DNA of 64,000 nucleotides, taken from NCBI GenBank assembly GCA_963971305.1, contig OZ020303.1:60450867-60514866 (forward strand), read 5' to 3'. A model generated the notes under the pieces. It was given only the letters and a program-made list of their open reading frames with translations, was not told the DNA's origin and did no database searches. Below are positions 46,578-59,179 of this stretch, one piece after another. This DNA is from Arcuatula senhousia (taxonomy: Eukaryota > Mollusca > Bivalvia > Mytilida > Mytilidae). Positions within the stretch are counted from its first letter, which is position 1; the number at the start of each line of letters is the position of its first letter. A program made the position numbers and the translations under genes.

Positions 46578-48715
46578 GTAAGGCATAATCAGAGTTTGTG
46601 AAAAAATTTTCTTTGCAAAACATATTTCGGACAAAATGAAATCTGTGGCCAGACCCAATTACTGAAAACCAACTTATATTTGGGGTGATTTATTTTCGAG
46701 AATTTTTACATAGTACAAAATTACATGAAGATAAATTTCCACAAATCAATTCATTTTTACTTAATGATTAACAGTGTGCCAATAAAGATTCACGAATATG
46801 AATAGCTGCAGATGGCCCAAAAACTTGCAAGTGAGAAATATAGTCATGAAAATAAGTATATTTACAGTATATTTTACTGGTGTTTTCTATAACATCAAAA
46901 TTGCTTAAATCTACTGGACAAGGATTGAAATGCCAGAGTCCTGCAGCTCCTTTGAAGGTTTTGAATTCTGCAGATACATTTTATCCTGCATTTTTCAAAT
47001 AAGTGCCGAAAGAGAGATAACTCTGAAGTAAAATAATATTTTATAATGATTAAAAAGATCATCTTCACAATGATCTTAAATGGAAATTTCTAAGGTGAAT
47101 GACTATACTCTGTGTAGCTCATAGCTACTGTGAAAGTATTAATTTTCGTGGGGGTACCAATTTTCATGGTTTTCGTGGCTCAGGCGAAACCACGAAAATA
47201 AGGACCCATCAAACAGAGACTGGCATTGCTTTTAATAGAATTGTATGTAAAACCACAAATTCATGAATCCAGGAATAAGTAATCTACACTAAATCAATGA
47301 AAGTTGATACCCATGGATGTAAGTAATTTTACAGTAAATTTTCACCACTCATAATTTGAAGGTTTTCACAGTGTTTTTTTTTACCAAATTACAATTTCTA
47401 AGCCACTTTGGGTAACTACTTGTATTTTCACATCACAATGGACGACTTTAAAACATAATCATGCAGATATAGCAAATGTTAACTAATTTTAAATGCATAT
47501 CACATAATTCCAGCTCATAAAAAAAAAATCAAAATTTGGGGGCCAAAGTGGGCTCTTATCATACCTTATCCTTAGAGATTAGAGTTTTGACTGCCACTTG
47601 AAAAAGGAGGGATGGGTTGGACCAGCCAATTTAGCCTCTTGTAATGGATCTTATAATTACCTGTCCTACATGTACTCTTATTGTGAGCTGCAGCTGTGTT
47701 CTTAAATATGTGATGACTGAAATTTTTCCCAACGTAATGCACCACTGGTTTGCAGTAAGCTTTAAGCATTACATGTATAGCCTGAGGGCCCTGGCATTTG
47801 TTATGACAGGGGTACCCTTTTCAACAACATCAAGAAATAAGCTGTGATGTGACACATGACCAGACATCTATTGATATTGTTTCTTGGTGACAGGGTTGCT
47901 ATTCACCCTTAAAACCTTGACAACATGTTGAGATTTGTTTTAGAGTTCAAGGTCCTGGAAAAAAACCATGACATATGAGATTGGAAATGTCCTTGAAATC
48001 TGCCAGAACTTGGTAGCTGGGCAATCAATAACTCCTCATTGAACTGTTTTGCAGAAAATATTATCAGATTATATAATTTTGTCAACTATTTTCATCCTTG
48101 AACAAGACTGAAACACCCAAGAATTTTGTGACACCAATGTTTTCAGATTTTTCAAAACTTGATCAAACAGACAGGTCAAAATGCAATTATTATTAAAATA
48201 TTAATAAAATTGATTGCATTTTTTGTTTGTTTTATTATATCAGTGATAATATTATCAAATGTATAAATACTTTTATCTTCATTCGTCAAGGTGATGTCTA
48301 TTTGACAAATAATTATGAAATAAAATTGAGTTATCTCCCTTAGACTGTTAAAGTTCAGGGTTGAGCCAATATTTTGTTGATAATTTGATTAATTCATGAT
48401 TTATCTTCATTTGATTGCTTATTAAATAGTGGTATCAGTATAAAAAGGCTTAAAGTACAAAATTATACAAGGTTGTCACAGTATTCACTTACTTGCCAAT
48501 TGTCAAGACTGCTGAATACATAGCTTAAAATTTCATCTTATAAAAAAGCCACCAAAACAAGATAGACCTTTTAATTATTGAGACTTTATTCAATATATTA
48601 CTTATGGTGTTTTATTTTAAATTTCATTAAGGTTATAAAATCTTCATGCACCAGCAGGATAAGTGTTATGAAAAATCTACTTCAATTCATTTTATCATCC
48701 TTTCATGTTTTTATA
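46578..48715 (+). other. p85 intron, first part
   Basis: AT-rich intronic sequence. The 47140-47300 region carries the cgtggttttcgtgg / aaccacgaaaata hairpin repeat also seen at 19425. No exon found. Confidence 0.5.
47140..47300. repeat. cgtgg/ccacg hairpin repeat
   Basis: attttcgtgggggtaccaat and ttttcgtggctc are followed by cgaaaccacgaaaataagg. Related to 19425-19490. Confidence 0.55.
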
Positions 48716-48717
48716 CA

Positions 48718-48990
48718 ACTGCAAAATTATTTTATGATGCTGTGGTTGTTGTCATCATTGTCTTTGGCATTGTTGTTGTCTGTTCACTTTTTAGTGTTTC
48801 CACAATAACTTTAGTTCCAGTTATCCAATTGCTATGAAATTTGACAATGATGTTCCTCACCATATAAGGATGAATGGGATTGATTTTGGAGGTCCCTCCA
48901 TTTTTCGTTTTGAAATAAGGGGCCAAAAATGCTACTTTTATGTATGTTGCCATGATAACTTTAGTTCTAGTTCTCATTTATATAAGCTAT
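48718..48990 (+). repeat. worn fragment of element family E
   Basis: ataactttagttccagttat then ccaatt..tatgaaattt parallels gataactttagttgtagtta then accaattgttataaaatttt at 51521-51558. Ending aaataaggggccaaaaatgc matches the ggggccaaaaacgcc block of that element. A GTTGTTGT-rich start replaces the GTCGTTGTC tract. Confidence 0.6.
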
Positions 48991-49874
48991 ATACATGTAT
49001 ATATATACAATCCCAACTTGCTCATGTTTTGCTTTTAGTGTGAAATTTGTTGTAAGTGTAATTTCCATGGATTTGGATCAGGTTAAATGTACACTTAATA
49101 ATTACATTACATCATTAGTTTGATGTCTATAGCTACATTAACATGGGTTTCATTTAAAATGTTTTCATTGTACAGAAAAAAATCATCTTTTGAAAAAGAT
49201 CACATTATTTTTTATGACATATAATTCACCACAACACATTTTCCTAGGCAGTTATAAAAATCACAGAGCACCATTGCCTTTATGATGTAATGGAAAATAA
49301 TTGAACATTTTATCTGGTTCGCACATAAAAAGGTCAAATATCTCCTAAAAATTGCAGTAACATTTGCATTTATTTGATGCAGCTGCACAATGAAATGCAC
49401 CACATACTCCAGAGAAGCTAGGCAGGCTGTCTGTCAAAGTTTATGAGAAACTAGGGCAGTGTTATTGGGGGGTTTGACCGAATTTTGTTACATGATTTTA
49501 TAGGTAAATACATTTGCATAGGCAGAGAAGAAAGCAATTTGATTTTGTCAGTTTAATTGTCAATAGTATCCTTATTTCAAAAAAAGGGGGTGGGGTGTAT
49601 GCTGTTTTACCTGTGTCCATATGTTACATTCCCTTGTTTGTCACACTTTTTTATTTGCCCGATTTCACTAGTGAAAATCCGGGTTATAAAATGGTGAATG
49701 TCGGACGGGTGGGGAAATAACTTTCGTAACAGTTTTCTCAGCAGCTACTAATCACAGCCATTTGATATCTGGTATACAGGATCAGGGTGGGGTCCAATAA
49801 AGTGGGATTCGATTTCAGGTCTGTCGCTCATCTACTTCCTGTTTAACGAAATCTGGCCATTTCTGTCTTTGACC

Positions 49875-50796
49875 CATTTTTTATGCCCCCGCGACGACAT
49901 GTCGGGGGGCATTAAGTTTTACTCATGTCCGTCCGTCCGTCCGTACATCCGTACAAATTTCCGTCAAACTTTTCTCAGGAACCACACATGAAAATGATTT
50001 GAAACATGGTAGGATGGTACAGTATGACAAACTATACGTCCTAAGTGATTTTGAGACCGGTCGGACATCTACTTCCTGTTTGGGACTTAGGCCAATTTGA
50101 AAATATGTGAACATGACTATGAAAATTTCTGTCAATCTTTTCTCAGGAATTGTACATGAGAATGATTTGACACTTGGTAGGATGGTTTACTATGACAAAC
50201 TATATGTCCTAAGTGATTTTGAGACCTATCGGACATCTACTTCCTGTTTGGGACTTAGGCCAATTTTAAAATTGTGAACTTGACTATGAAAATTTCCGTC
50301 AAGCTTTTCTCAGGAACTGAACATGAGAATGATTTGAAACTTGGTAGGATGGTTAAGTATGACAAACTATACGTCCTAAGCAATTTTGAGACCTGTCGTA
50401 CATCTTCTTCCTGTTTAGGACTTCGGCCAATTTGAAAATATCTGAACATGACTATGAAAATTTCCGTCAAGCTTTTCTCAGGAACCGTAAATGAGAACGA
50501 TTTGAAACTTGGTAGGATGGTTTAGTATGACAAACTATACGTCCTATGTGATTTTGAGACCTGTCGGACATTTACTTTCTGTTTGGGACTTAGGCCAATG
50601 TTAAAATATGTGAACATTATATGAAAATTTCCGTCAAGCTTTTCTCAGGAACTGTATACCAGAATGTTTTGAAACTTGGTAGGAGGGATCCAAGTGACAA
50701 ACTGTACATGTATGTCCTAAGCAATGTTCAGACCTGTCGGACAACTACTTCCTGTTTGGGGTCAGCGGGGGCATGGGACACATTCTTTCTTTATTT
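49875..50796 (+). mobile_element. non-coding element D with five 168-bp monomers
   Basis: Starts ttttttatgcccccgcgacg with a short hairpin (acatgtcggggggcat) and gtccgtccgtccgt, and ends agcgggggcatgggacacat then tctttctttatt. The monomer marker aaatttccgtcaagcttttc occurs at 49955, 50123, 50290, 50458 and 50625, spacing 167-168. Each monomer also has tggtaggatgg, tgacaaactatacgtcct, gacatctacttcctgtttgg and gacttaggccaat. The false minus-strand open frames at 49923-50470 come from this array. Confidence 0.88.
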
Positions 50797-50962
50797 GCTT
50801 ATAACGTAGCAACTATTACTACTTGGTTGCTGATATTTGGTAACAGTATATTGTGAGACGTATTTGGATCCATGGAATGTCTAACTTCCTTTTTTATCGA
50901 AAAATTACTTTAAAAAAAATATGGGTATTGGTTATTAGGAAAAAAGGTGGAGGATATTTATT

Positions 50963-51349
50963 AATTATGCCCCCGCAACAACATGTTGGTGCGTCTGTCT
51001 GTACAAATCTCTGTCAAGCTTTTCTCAGGAACCGTACAAGATAATGATTGGAAACTTGGTAGGATTGTTCAGTATAACAAACTGTAGGTCCTTAGCGATT
51101 TTGAGACCTGTTGGACATCTACATCCTGTTAGGAACTAAATCCGATGGGAAAATATGTGATCATGACTTTGAAAATTTCCGTCAAGCTTTTCTCAGGAAC
51201 TGTACATGAAAATGATTTGATACTTGGTAGGGGTGGTTCAGTCTGACAAACTGTATGTGCTCAGCTACTTCCAGGTCTGTCAGACATCTACTTTCTGTGT
51301 GGGGCCTAGCAGGGGCATCCGTGTCACACGGACACATTCCTTCTTTATT
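50963..51349 (+). mobile_element. second, shorter copy of element D (two monomers)
   Basis: Starts aattatgcccccgcaacaac and ends gcaggggcatccgtgtcaca then cggacacattccttcttta. Monomer markers at 51005 and 51173, spacing 168. Lies only about 170 bp after the first copy. Confidence 0.85.
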
Positions 51350-51423
51350 AAAGTTATGATTTATAGGTCCTATACCAAAATTTAGAGTTAGCAGCAACAC
51401 TTATTCAAGTGTGAATTTCAGGG

Positions 51424-52742
51424 TTTTTTATACGACCGCAAATTTTTTGTGATCGTATTATGTTATGGCGATGTCGTTGTCGTTGTCTTCGTCGTCTGTA
51501 GACACTTTGGTTTCCGTGCGATAACTTTAGTTGTAGTTAACCAATTGTTATAAAATTTTGATATGATGTTTATAACCACTAAAGAAAGGTTGGTATTGCA
51601 TTTGGGGTTTCTGGCCCCTATCGTTTTAGAAATAAGGGCCAAAAGGGGCTAAAACAGGTGTATTGACAAAACGTCTGTAGAATGTTTAATTTTCATCCGA
51701 TTTTGATCATTCTTTTTTTATTGTATTCCTCAATAAATTCTCTGAACACAATATTTAACACTTTTGATGTATCTTGTACCGTTACATTGCTATAAGGGGT
51801 CAAAAAGGGGCCACACCTGAAAAATCAACTTTTTTATTTGTGGTCCGATTTTCAAAATATTTTTTTCATTGGAATCCTTGTAAAAATCCCTGCCTGGGGT
51901 TTTCAATCAGATTTGCAATATCTCATACCGTTTTCGAGAAATGAGGGGTCAAAGGGGCCAAAAACGCCATTTATAAAAGTTTGTCCAGGCAAATAGTTTT
52001 TTACCAATATTAAGTTGTAGTGGGCCAGCCAATAGTTATAAAGTTTAAATATGATGATTATATCCACTAAAGGAATGTTGGTTTTGTATTTGGGGTTTTT
52101 GGCCTCTACTGTTATAGAAAAAAGGGCCAAAGGGGCTAAAACGGATGTATTGACAAAACTGTTGTAGAATGTTCATTATTCATTCAATTTTGAAAATTCT
52201 TTTTTTGTTGAAGTGCTCATAAAATTCTGTCTACTAAATGTGTCAATGATTTTGATATATATTTCACCATTACAATGCTACAGGGGGCTAAAGACAGGCC
52301 ACGCCCATAAAATCAACTTTTTTATTTTTGGTCCGATTTTCAAAATCTTTTTTTCATTGGAATCCTTGTGAAAATTCCTGGCTGCGTTTTCAATCAGATT
52401 TGCAATATCTCTTACTGTTTTTGTGAAATAAGGGGTCAAAGGGGCCAAAAACACCAATTTTAAAAGTTTGTCAAGGCAAATAGTTTTATACTTAAAATTA
52501 AGTTGTAGTTATAACATGTATATAAATAAGGCTTTTTGTATAAGATGTTGATGTAAATATATATGTGTCAAAAATGCATTTTTAAGTCCACCACAGGATG
52601 CATGTGTCAAAAAGCTTTGTAAAGTCCACCATCAGCTTCATGTGACCAAAGCAATGGACTATATATCCATAGTAGGCCTCCAACGTACAGGGTTAAACTT
52701 GTTGCTGTCGTATCATGCTGCGCTCGGCGTAGCTTTTTATTA
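51424..52742 (+). mobile_element. non-coding element E with two ~486-bp monomers
   Basis: Starts tttttatacgaccgcaaatt with gtgatcgtat (short inverted pair) and a gatgtcgttgtcgttgtctt tract, and ends gttgctgtcgtatcatgctg then cgctcggcgtagctttttat. The marker agttgtagt occurs at 51529, 52013 and 52501 (spacing 484 and 488). Both monomers keep ttggggttt.tggcc, ggggtcaaaggggccaaaaa and ttggtccgattttcaaaat-type blocks. No protein is encoded. Confidence 0.87.
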
Positions 52743-52974
52743 TTAGCTTAGAACTACACTTACAGTTAGGATTAATTGCTGCAGGACCTAAGACAAATGT
52801 CACAAATGCTTATTTCAAGCCTTGTATTGGACGATAATGCTTGTTGTACATAATGTCTAAACTTAAAAGTTAACTTTACATGTAAGGCCATATCAAGTTT
52901 ATAAATATTTTCTCATCAACCTATGTTGAAGCTATTCAATGGAGCTGCTGTTTTAGTTATTTAGATATTTGTAA

Positions 52975-53128
52975 ATAAAATTAATTTATAAACTGTAAAA
53001 TCTCAAAATAACATAAAAAGTAACCATCTATTAAGTTTTGGGAAGGTTGAGAATAATCTACATAAACATTTAATATGACCAAGCTGTGCAGGCTATGAAT
53101 TAACCTGTAGGATAAAAAAATTGTAAAT
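52975..53128 (+). repeat. ~150-bp segment duplicated around an S2 repeat (copy a)
   Basis: The blocks aataacataaaaagtaacca, gagaataatctacataaaca and tatgaccaagctgtgcaggc recur in the same order at 53597-53760. Confidence 0.88.
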
Positions 53129-53135
53129 AGAAAAT

Positions 53136-53440
53136 AATGAGAAGTGGAATAAGTGTACGCAACACAGGCCACAATCAAGCGGCAATTCAGAAAAACAACA
53201 ATGGACAACCGCCAGCAGCCTTCAACGATGCCAGTAGGCGCTGCTCACGGTTATGCAATTGGCCCATGGTCTAAATTAAATGCATATGATTCAAATCCAG
53301 TCCTGAAATAGAGTAGACACCCTTCTTAAACAAGGAACAGAAAACATAAAAAAAGACAAGTACAAACAAAAGCTTTGTCAAGGATTCCTGGCTTAGGACA
53401 GGCACATATGTAATGTGTGGTGGGGTTAAACTAGTTTTTT
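53136..53440 (+). repeat. dispersed repeat family S2, copy 4 (most complete)
   Basis: Starts aatgagaagtggaataagtg then tacgcaacaca and ends cctggcttaggacaggcaca then tgtaatgtgtggtggggtta. I recall the ggacaggcacat...gtggggttaaac end as typical of an abundant mussel repeat (memory). It lies between the two copies of a ~150-bp duplicated host segment. Confidence 0.8.
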
Positions 53441-53596
53441 AGGTCAAACCTTCCCCCTATCAATATTCCTAGACATTTAAGCACAAAAACTAAACACACA
53501 ATAAAAATCAAATCGATCAAAGTTCAATTCCACTAGAGAGATTGTTAGACAAAAGACATTAGTTATTTTCATTATATATATATATTTAATTTTTAA

Positions 53597-53760
53597 ATAA
53601 AATTAATTCATAAACTTTTGAATTCTTTTTTTTAAATCCCAAAATAACATAAAAAGTAACAATCTATTAAGTTTGGGGCAGGTGGAGAATAATCTACATA
53701 AACATTGAATATGACCAAGCTGTGCAGGCTATGAATACCTGTAGGATAAAAAATGGTAAA
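53597..53760 (+). repeat. ~150-bp segment duplicated around an S2 repeat (copy b)
   Basis: Roughly 95 percent like 52975-53128 apart from a T-rich insertion near 53622-53635. Direct orientation, offset about 620 bp. Confidence 0.88.
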
Positions 53761-53764
53761 GTAC

Positions 53765-54180
53765 ATTTCTTAAAAAAGAACAATCTTCGCCATGTCCTTA
53801 CGTCATGTTAATTATCTAATAATTAAAAGAAACATTGATTGTCATCTGGTTCCCTGCACATGACATGATGTTCATGTTGGTACCAGTTAGACATGTGCTG
53901 TTTCGTGCCAATCGCAGATAATTTACAATTTGTATTACATGATTTTGTTGATAAATGTTTACCCAAGTAATTAATTGTAGATTTTGAGAAAAGTTGTTAC
54001 AAGTGTTTTTTTTTGCTGAAAGTTTTTAATGTCCTGCCAAAAATGTTTTTCACTGGTGTTGGGTCTGTATGTCTGTCCATCACAATCATGTAAACTTTAA
54101 AACTGCACAAGTTGTATTGGTGCAAATAACATAACATAACATTTCTATTTTTCAAAATCAGGAGCCCACTCAGGGAGCAA
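53765..54180. other. non-coding intronic sequence
   Basis: Nothing recognised. The 126-codon minus frame at 53997-54377 runs across the MITE at 54185 and is not a gene. Confidence 0.45.
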
Positions 54181-54184
54181 GGAA

Positions 54185-54335
54185 CAGACCTGTCAAGTGT
54201 CACGCAACTCGCGTGAGACTCACGCATATAGTTGGTATTTGGCAGCAAATTTCTTAGATCTTTTCTTTTTTCTTTTGATCTTTCAATTTTGGGGCAAATC
54301 TCACGCGAGCAGCTCATCAAAACTTGACATCCCTG
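54185..54335 (+). mobile_element. ~150-bp MITE family T, copy 1
   Basis: The ends cagacctgtcaagtgtcacg and aaaacttgacatccctg are imperfect complements. An internal tcgcgtgagactcacgc palindromic region and a caaatctcacgcgagcagct block are both found in inverted orientation at 59047-59177. Confidence 0.8.
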
Positions 54336-54339
54336 AAGG

Positions 54340-56970
54340 AGAGTTGTACATAACATTTTAAGATTCATTTTGTACACTTCTTGGGCTTTTTATTTCTACC
54401 ACACATTTTTAAAGAGTCACAAGTACTCTTACAGTTTTGGTACTACAGCACTGGTAACATTGGATCAAAATTTGCTTTGTTGATAAAAAGTCTTTGTATT
54501 GGCAATTGGCAGTCTTGACCGAATTTATTTTTATGAGACAAAGATATCTTGGTTTAGACTCTTGGTGTCAAAAAATGTTCAAAATCAAACAAAGTTTGTA
54601 CTTTTTCTTATCAAGAAGTAGAGCATAATTTTTGTCTTCGTTCAAATTTTACATGGTGTTTGTTTAAACCAAAATAGAACACTGTCTCTCTAAGATATTT
54701 GACAAGGAGTCACAAATATACTTTGAGAAATTGATCCTTTATTCAATTCTATTGAAATTTCAATTGATCTGCCCTTAATATAGAATCTGAAGAGATTAAA
54801 CAAATATTAAACTAAACCCCTTTTAAATCTTTGTCATGACATAGTAACACAATTCTCCCAGTTTAATATGTAGGTTTATTGGAATTGATCGTGAATCAGG
54901 TTAAAGTCAGAGCTTTTAATTTTCTGAAGTGTTCAGTTTGATATCACACATCTTCAAAGAAATGCTTTATTTTATTGGTATTAATTGTAGTTTGTGGTAG
55001 ACTAGAATTTTTGTTTTATGATTTGATGTCTTTAACCTGACTTTAAAGCGATTTGCATATAATTGATGTAATTTCCATATTTTGAAGCCCTATGGTGTTA
55101 ACTGTCCAATCTATAGCGAGTATTAAATCACTTTTCAGAATAATAAATGTGCAACTTTTAAATTTTACAAAGTTTATATTTGGATATCAAGATATTGGTA
55201 CACATTCTGAAAACAGTGGTTTGAAAATTTTCAATTTTTCTGCTTTGTACACAAAAGTCTATACAAATTTTTGAAAACTAAGATAAAAACTAGTTTGTAG
55301 TGGCAACCCGTTACCGGTATCCAAACATTTTGTAGTCATGAAAAAACTCAGATGAGTAAATGTAAATACTTTGAGCCTCTTGTTAATTTTCTGTGTCCTT
55401 TGCCTTAAAGTACATTTCGTTGTTTTGGGAACCTTTGGTTTTAAGAGTAAACTGTACTTCAACATGCTTGGAAATGAGTGAATCATATGACTCAAGCCAT
55501 TTATGGAGAAAAACCCTTTAAAGTATAAAACATCAAAGTAATTGTTCCATTAAATAGTCTGCAGGAGACCCACTTGGAGTTTAATTGACCTAACTTAAGG
55601 TGGGTGAAGCTATTTACAGCTGTTTTCCAGGGTAAATCATTGTAATGGCCAGCTATTAGATATTACCATGATCCCTAGCTAAATCAAACAGTTTTATACT
55701 TGGTTTGATATTGTATGTGTATTGAATTTTTCTTTTCTTAAAAGACTTTATTTGATTGTAAAAGTCAGTCTGTTCAAATATTGAAACTAGGTTATATAAA
55801 TCTGTATGAAGGGCTCTTAATGTTGGAGATATAATGGTGTAAACTGTACTTTTACCAGACAAAAGGGGTCATTTAAGATGTTTAATGTTCTTGTTTAAAT
55901 TTACATTGCAAAATTTTATTTAACAATAGAGAAATGTACTTGAAGAACTTTTTTTCTAAATTTAATACCTATTGCTTTCCTTGCTGTACATGTACACTTG
56001 CAAAAGAATAAGCCCAGTAAGATATTTTATTTCCTATTTCAGAATCAGCTTGACTTAAAGGAAATATTTCGATCAGTTTTTCCTGACTTCAAAGTGGAAT
56101 TAAATACTGGGGGTTCAATGCTAAGATCATGTGATTTTAGCACTCGGAGTGTACATCAAAGTTGATTTTTTATCATTTTGTTAGTATTTAAGGTGTCAGC
56201 TGAAAAGATTGTAAGATAAAATTATCATCCTTCTTACCCCCCATAAATGTATCATTTTGACATTGAAAAGTCGGTTAAAGCAAGCTGCGCCCAAACTTAG
56301 CACACGTTTCATATTTATACCTGGTTCTTGTTATCAATGCATTGATTAAGATGTGCCAACAGAAAAAAAAAATTGTATTGCAATTTGGAAAAACCTTTGA
56401 CATAATTACGCACTGTGCTGACAACTGTCTTATTACCGGAATAATTAAATGCAAATTGTGTCAATAAAATTTGATATTTCTCATTGGAAATCCATTGTGT
56501 TGTCTGTGCCAAGGAGGTGTGGGTTTATTACAGTTTCAACTTTGAGAATAATTAGAAATCTTTTATAACATTGACAGGGCTCTTTATCAAGATCTAGATA
56601 TAGATAATGCATAAATAAGAGCCTGTCTCTATTATTAACATTTATGCATTATATTTTTTCGTGGTACAAGTAGGCTGTGAGATACCATACAATTAATGCA
56701 TATAAATGTTGAAGTAATCAGTAAATTTTCTATAGCCAACCCAGATAACCCAGAAATATTTAAATCAGTAGGGCTGTATTGATCTACATTTTGTGTGTTA
56801 GTAGACCAAGATATAAATAAACCTAACCACAAAATGTTTCTATCCAAATCAGTCCATCGATTTTTCTCTTCAAATGTCAACTCAATGGTTTAGTCATAAT
56901 GAGCTCATAATCTTTTATTGTCAATATAAGTACAAATATTGAAGCATCTGGTTCAAATTCTGCATTTTCA
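54340..56970. other. non-coding intronic sequence
   Basis: Long AT-rich stretch. The acceptor-like tatttcag at about 56035-56042 opens onto a stop in the phase required by the p85 exon, so it was not used. No other exon or shared repeat recognised. Confidence 0.5.
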
Positions 56971-56972
56971 GC

Positions 56973-58428
56973 TTTTTTAGCTCACCTGACCCGAAGGGTC
57001 ATGTGAGCTATTGTCATCACTTGGCGTCCGTCGTCCGTCTGTCGTCCGTCGTCCGTAAACTTTTTAAAACGTTAACTCCTCTGACACAATAAGTCCAATT
57101 GCAACCAAACTTGGTATGGTTGTTCATTAGCATTTGGTGCTTAGAACTGATGTGGGGATTTTTGATTCGTCGTAAAACATGGCCGCCATGGCTAAAAATA
57201 GAACATAGGGGTAAATTGCAGTTTTTTGCAAATAACTCAAAAACGGCTACAGATATCAAAATTCTGGCATAGGGTAAAAGTGATCAGCACCTCAAGATCT
57301 ACCTACCCTGAAATTTTGAAGAAAATCCAACGACCCATGTAGGAGTTTTTGCCCTTTTTGTGGATTTTTTGCAAATTTTGCACCTGTTTAGCTCAATATC
57401 TTGAAAACAATACTAGATATTTGAGAAATTTAAATTGCATATTGTTAAGCACATCAAGATCTACAAAATATGTAACAGGGTCAACGTTGTAGGACCTTTC
57501 CTTTTAGTAGTTATTGCCCTTAGAATGTCAAAATTTAGCATTTTAACAACATTTCCTCATTACATTGAAAACGTTAACTCCTCTGACACTTTAAGTCCAA
57601 ATGGAACCAAACTCGGTATAGTTGTTAATTAGCATTAGGTGTATAGAACTGATGTGGGGATTTTTTATTGGTCGTAAAACATGGCCGCTGTGGCTAAAAA
57701 TAGAACATAGGGGTAAAGGCAGTTTTTTGCAAATAACTCTAAAACGGTGACTGATTTCAAAATTTTGATTGGGAACAAAAGTGATCAGCACCTCAAGATC
57801 TACCAGCCCTGAAATTTTGAAGAAAATCCAACAACCCATGTAGGAGTTATTGCCCTTTTTGTGGATTTTTTGCAAATTTTGAACCTGTTTAGCTCATAAC
57901 TTGAAAACTATACAAGATATTTGAGATTTTTAAATTGCATATTGTTTATTGCATCAAGATCTACACAATTTGTAACAGGGTCAACGTTGTAGGACCTTTC
58001 CTTTGAGGAGTTATTGCCCTTGGAACGTCAAAATTGAGCATTTTAACTGCATTTCCTTACATTGAAAATGTTAACTCCTCTGACACTTTAAGTCCAAATG
58101 GAACCAAACTTGGTATTATTGTATATTATTATTAGGTGTATAGAACTGTTGTTGGGATTTTTGATTGGTTGTAAAACATGGCCGCTGTGGCTAAAAATAG
58201 AACATTAGGTTGAACTGCATTTTTTTGCAATTACTCAAAAAGGGTGACAGATTTTTAGATTTTGATTGAGAACAAAAGTGATCAGCACCTTTAGATCCAC
58301 CATATTGTTAGATGACCCCCTTATTAATCTTATGACCCTTTCAACGTTAAATAGATTTTGCCTTATAACCTTTACTTCAGGCACATATGTCAGGTGAGCG
58401 ATTCAGGCTCCTGGGAGCCTCTTGTTTT
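56973..58428 (+). mobile_element. non-coding element B with three ~500-bp monomers
   Basis: Starts tttttagctcacctgacccg with hairpin cccgaagggtcatgtgagct and a gtccgtcgtccgtctgtcgt tract, and ends caggtgagcgattcaggctc then ctgggagcctcttgttttt. The marker gttaactcctctgacac occurs at 57071, 57573 and 58070 (spacing 502 and 497). Each monomer repeats acatggccgc, ggctaaaaatagaacatagg, gtgatcagcacctcaagatc and ttattgcccttt-type blocks; the third is truncated. It shares its ends with element A (31849-32985) but not its monomer. Confidence 0.88.
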
Positions 58429-58607
58429 TTAATTGAACGATCTTATTTGTATTATCTACATGTACATGTATATGTCATCTCTTAGAAGCATGATATATAC
58501 GATTTGATTACAATTACAGGTTTTTATAAAGGTTGTAACCAACATCCCCTGACTGGGGGATAAAGAAATTTTGAAAGGAGGTTGGCTTAAAAAAGGGTGA
58601 TGGCAGA

Positions 58608-58760
58608 GGCGGATCCAGAAATTCTGAAAAGAGGGGGCCCACTGACTGGCCTAAGAGGGGGCCCGATTTGGTCAAGCTTCAATGATTTCCTTTATATTCA
58701 ACCAAATTTTTCCACCAAGAGGGGGGGGGGCAGGCCCCCCAGGGCCCCCCTGGATCCGCC
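58608..58760. mobile_element. 153-bp MITE with ggcggatcca ends
   Basis: Perfect terminal inverted repeats ggcggatcca (58608-58617) and tggatccgcc (58751-58760), continuing as G-rich versus C-rich strands. The interior has aagagggggcccactgactg and a similar gagggggcccgatttgg. Flanking duplication not clear. The open frame across it is repeat translation. Confidence 0.85.
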
Positions 58761-59046
58761 TATGGGTGGGCACTCTGGTGATGCTTCAATGATTTCCTAT
58801 ATATCCAAACATTTAGTTTTTGTGACAAAAGGGCCTACCTCCCTCTTTGATCTGCCCCTGATGGAGTTCAAGAAATTAAGGTTATGATTGGTAGATTAAC
58901 CTTATGTGTACATTTTTAAAATTCCTGGCACTTATAGACCTACATCTGTCCGAGACGTTTGGGCACAAATGGTAACATTCAAGACTGCTGGCTGTCGTAA
59001 TTATTGTGCATTTAAAATTGCTGCTTATTTATGTAGGTCAGTAATG

Positions 59047-59177
59047 CAGGGCTGTTAAGTTTTATGAGCTGCTTGTGTGAGATTTGAGGAAAAATTGAAT
59101 GATCAAAGAAATATGCCGCCAAATGGCCGAATAGATGCGTGAGTGTCACACCAGTTGTGTGCCACTTGACAGGGCTG
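59047..59177 (-). mobile_element. ~130-bp MITE family T, copy 2 (inverted)
   Basis: The ends cagggctgttaagttttatg and cacttgacagggctg, with the complement of the tcacgcat..., tttgatc and ctcaaatctcac blocks of the copy at 54185-54335 in the same order. Confidence 0.8.
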
Positions 59178-59179
59178 CA

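Noticed and set aside
49923..50470. Two similar minus-strand frames (MTEIFIVMF starts) that look like paralogues
   Set aside because: The similarity is due to the 168-bp monomers of element D, not to duplicated genes.
53997..54377. 126-codon minus frame
   Set aside because: Runs across MITE T and lacks any recognisable motif.
56035..56160. Candidate p85 second exon after tatttcag
   Set aside because: The required phase reads a TGA within four codons of the acceptor.
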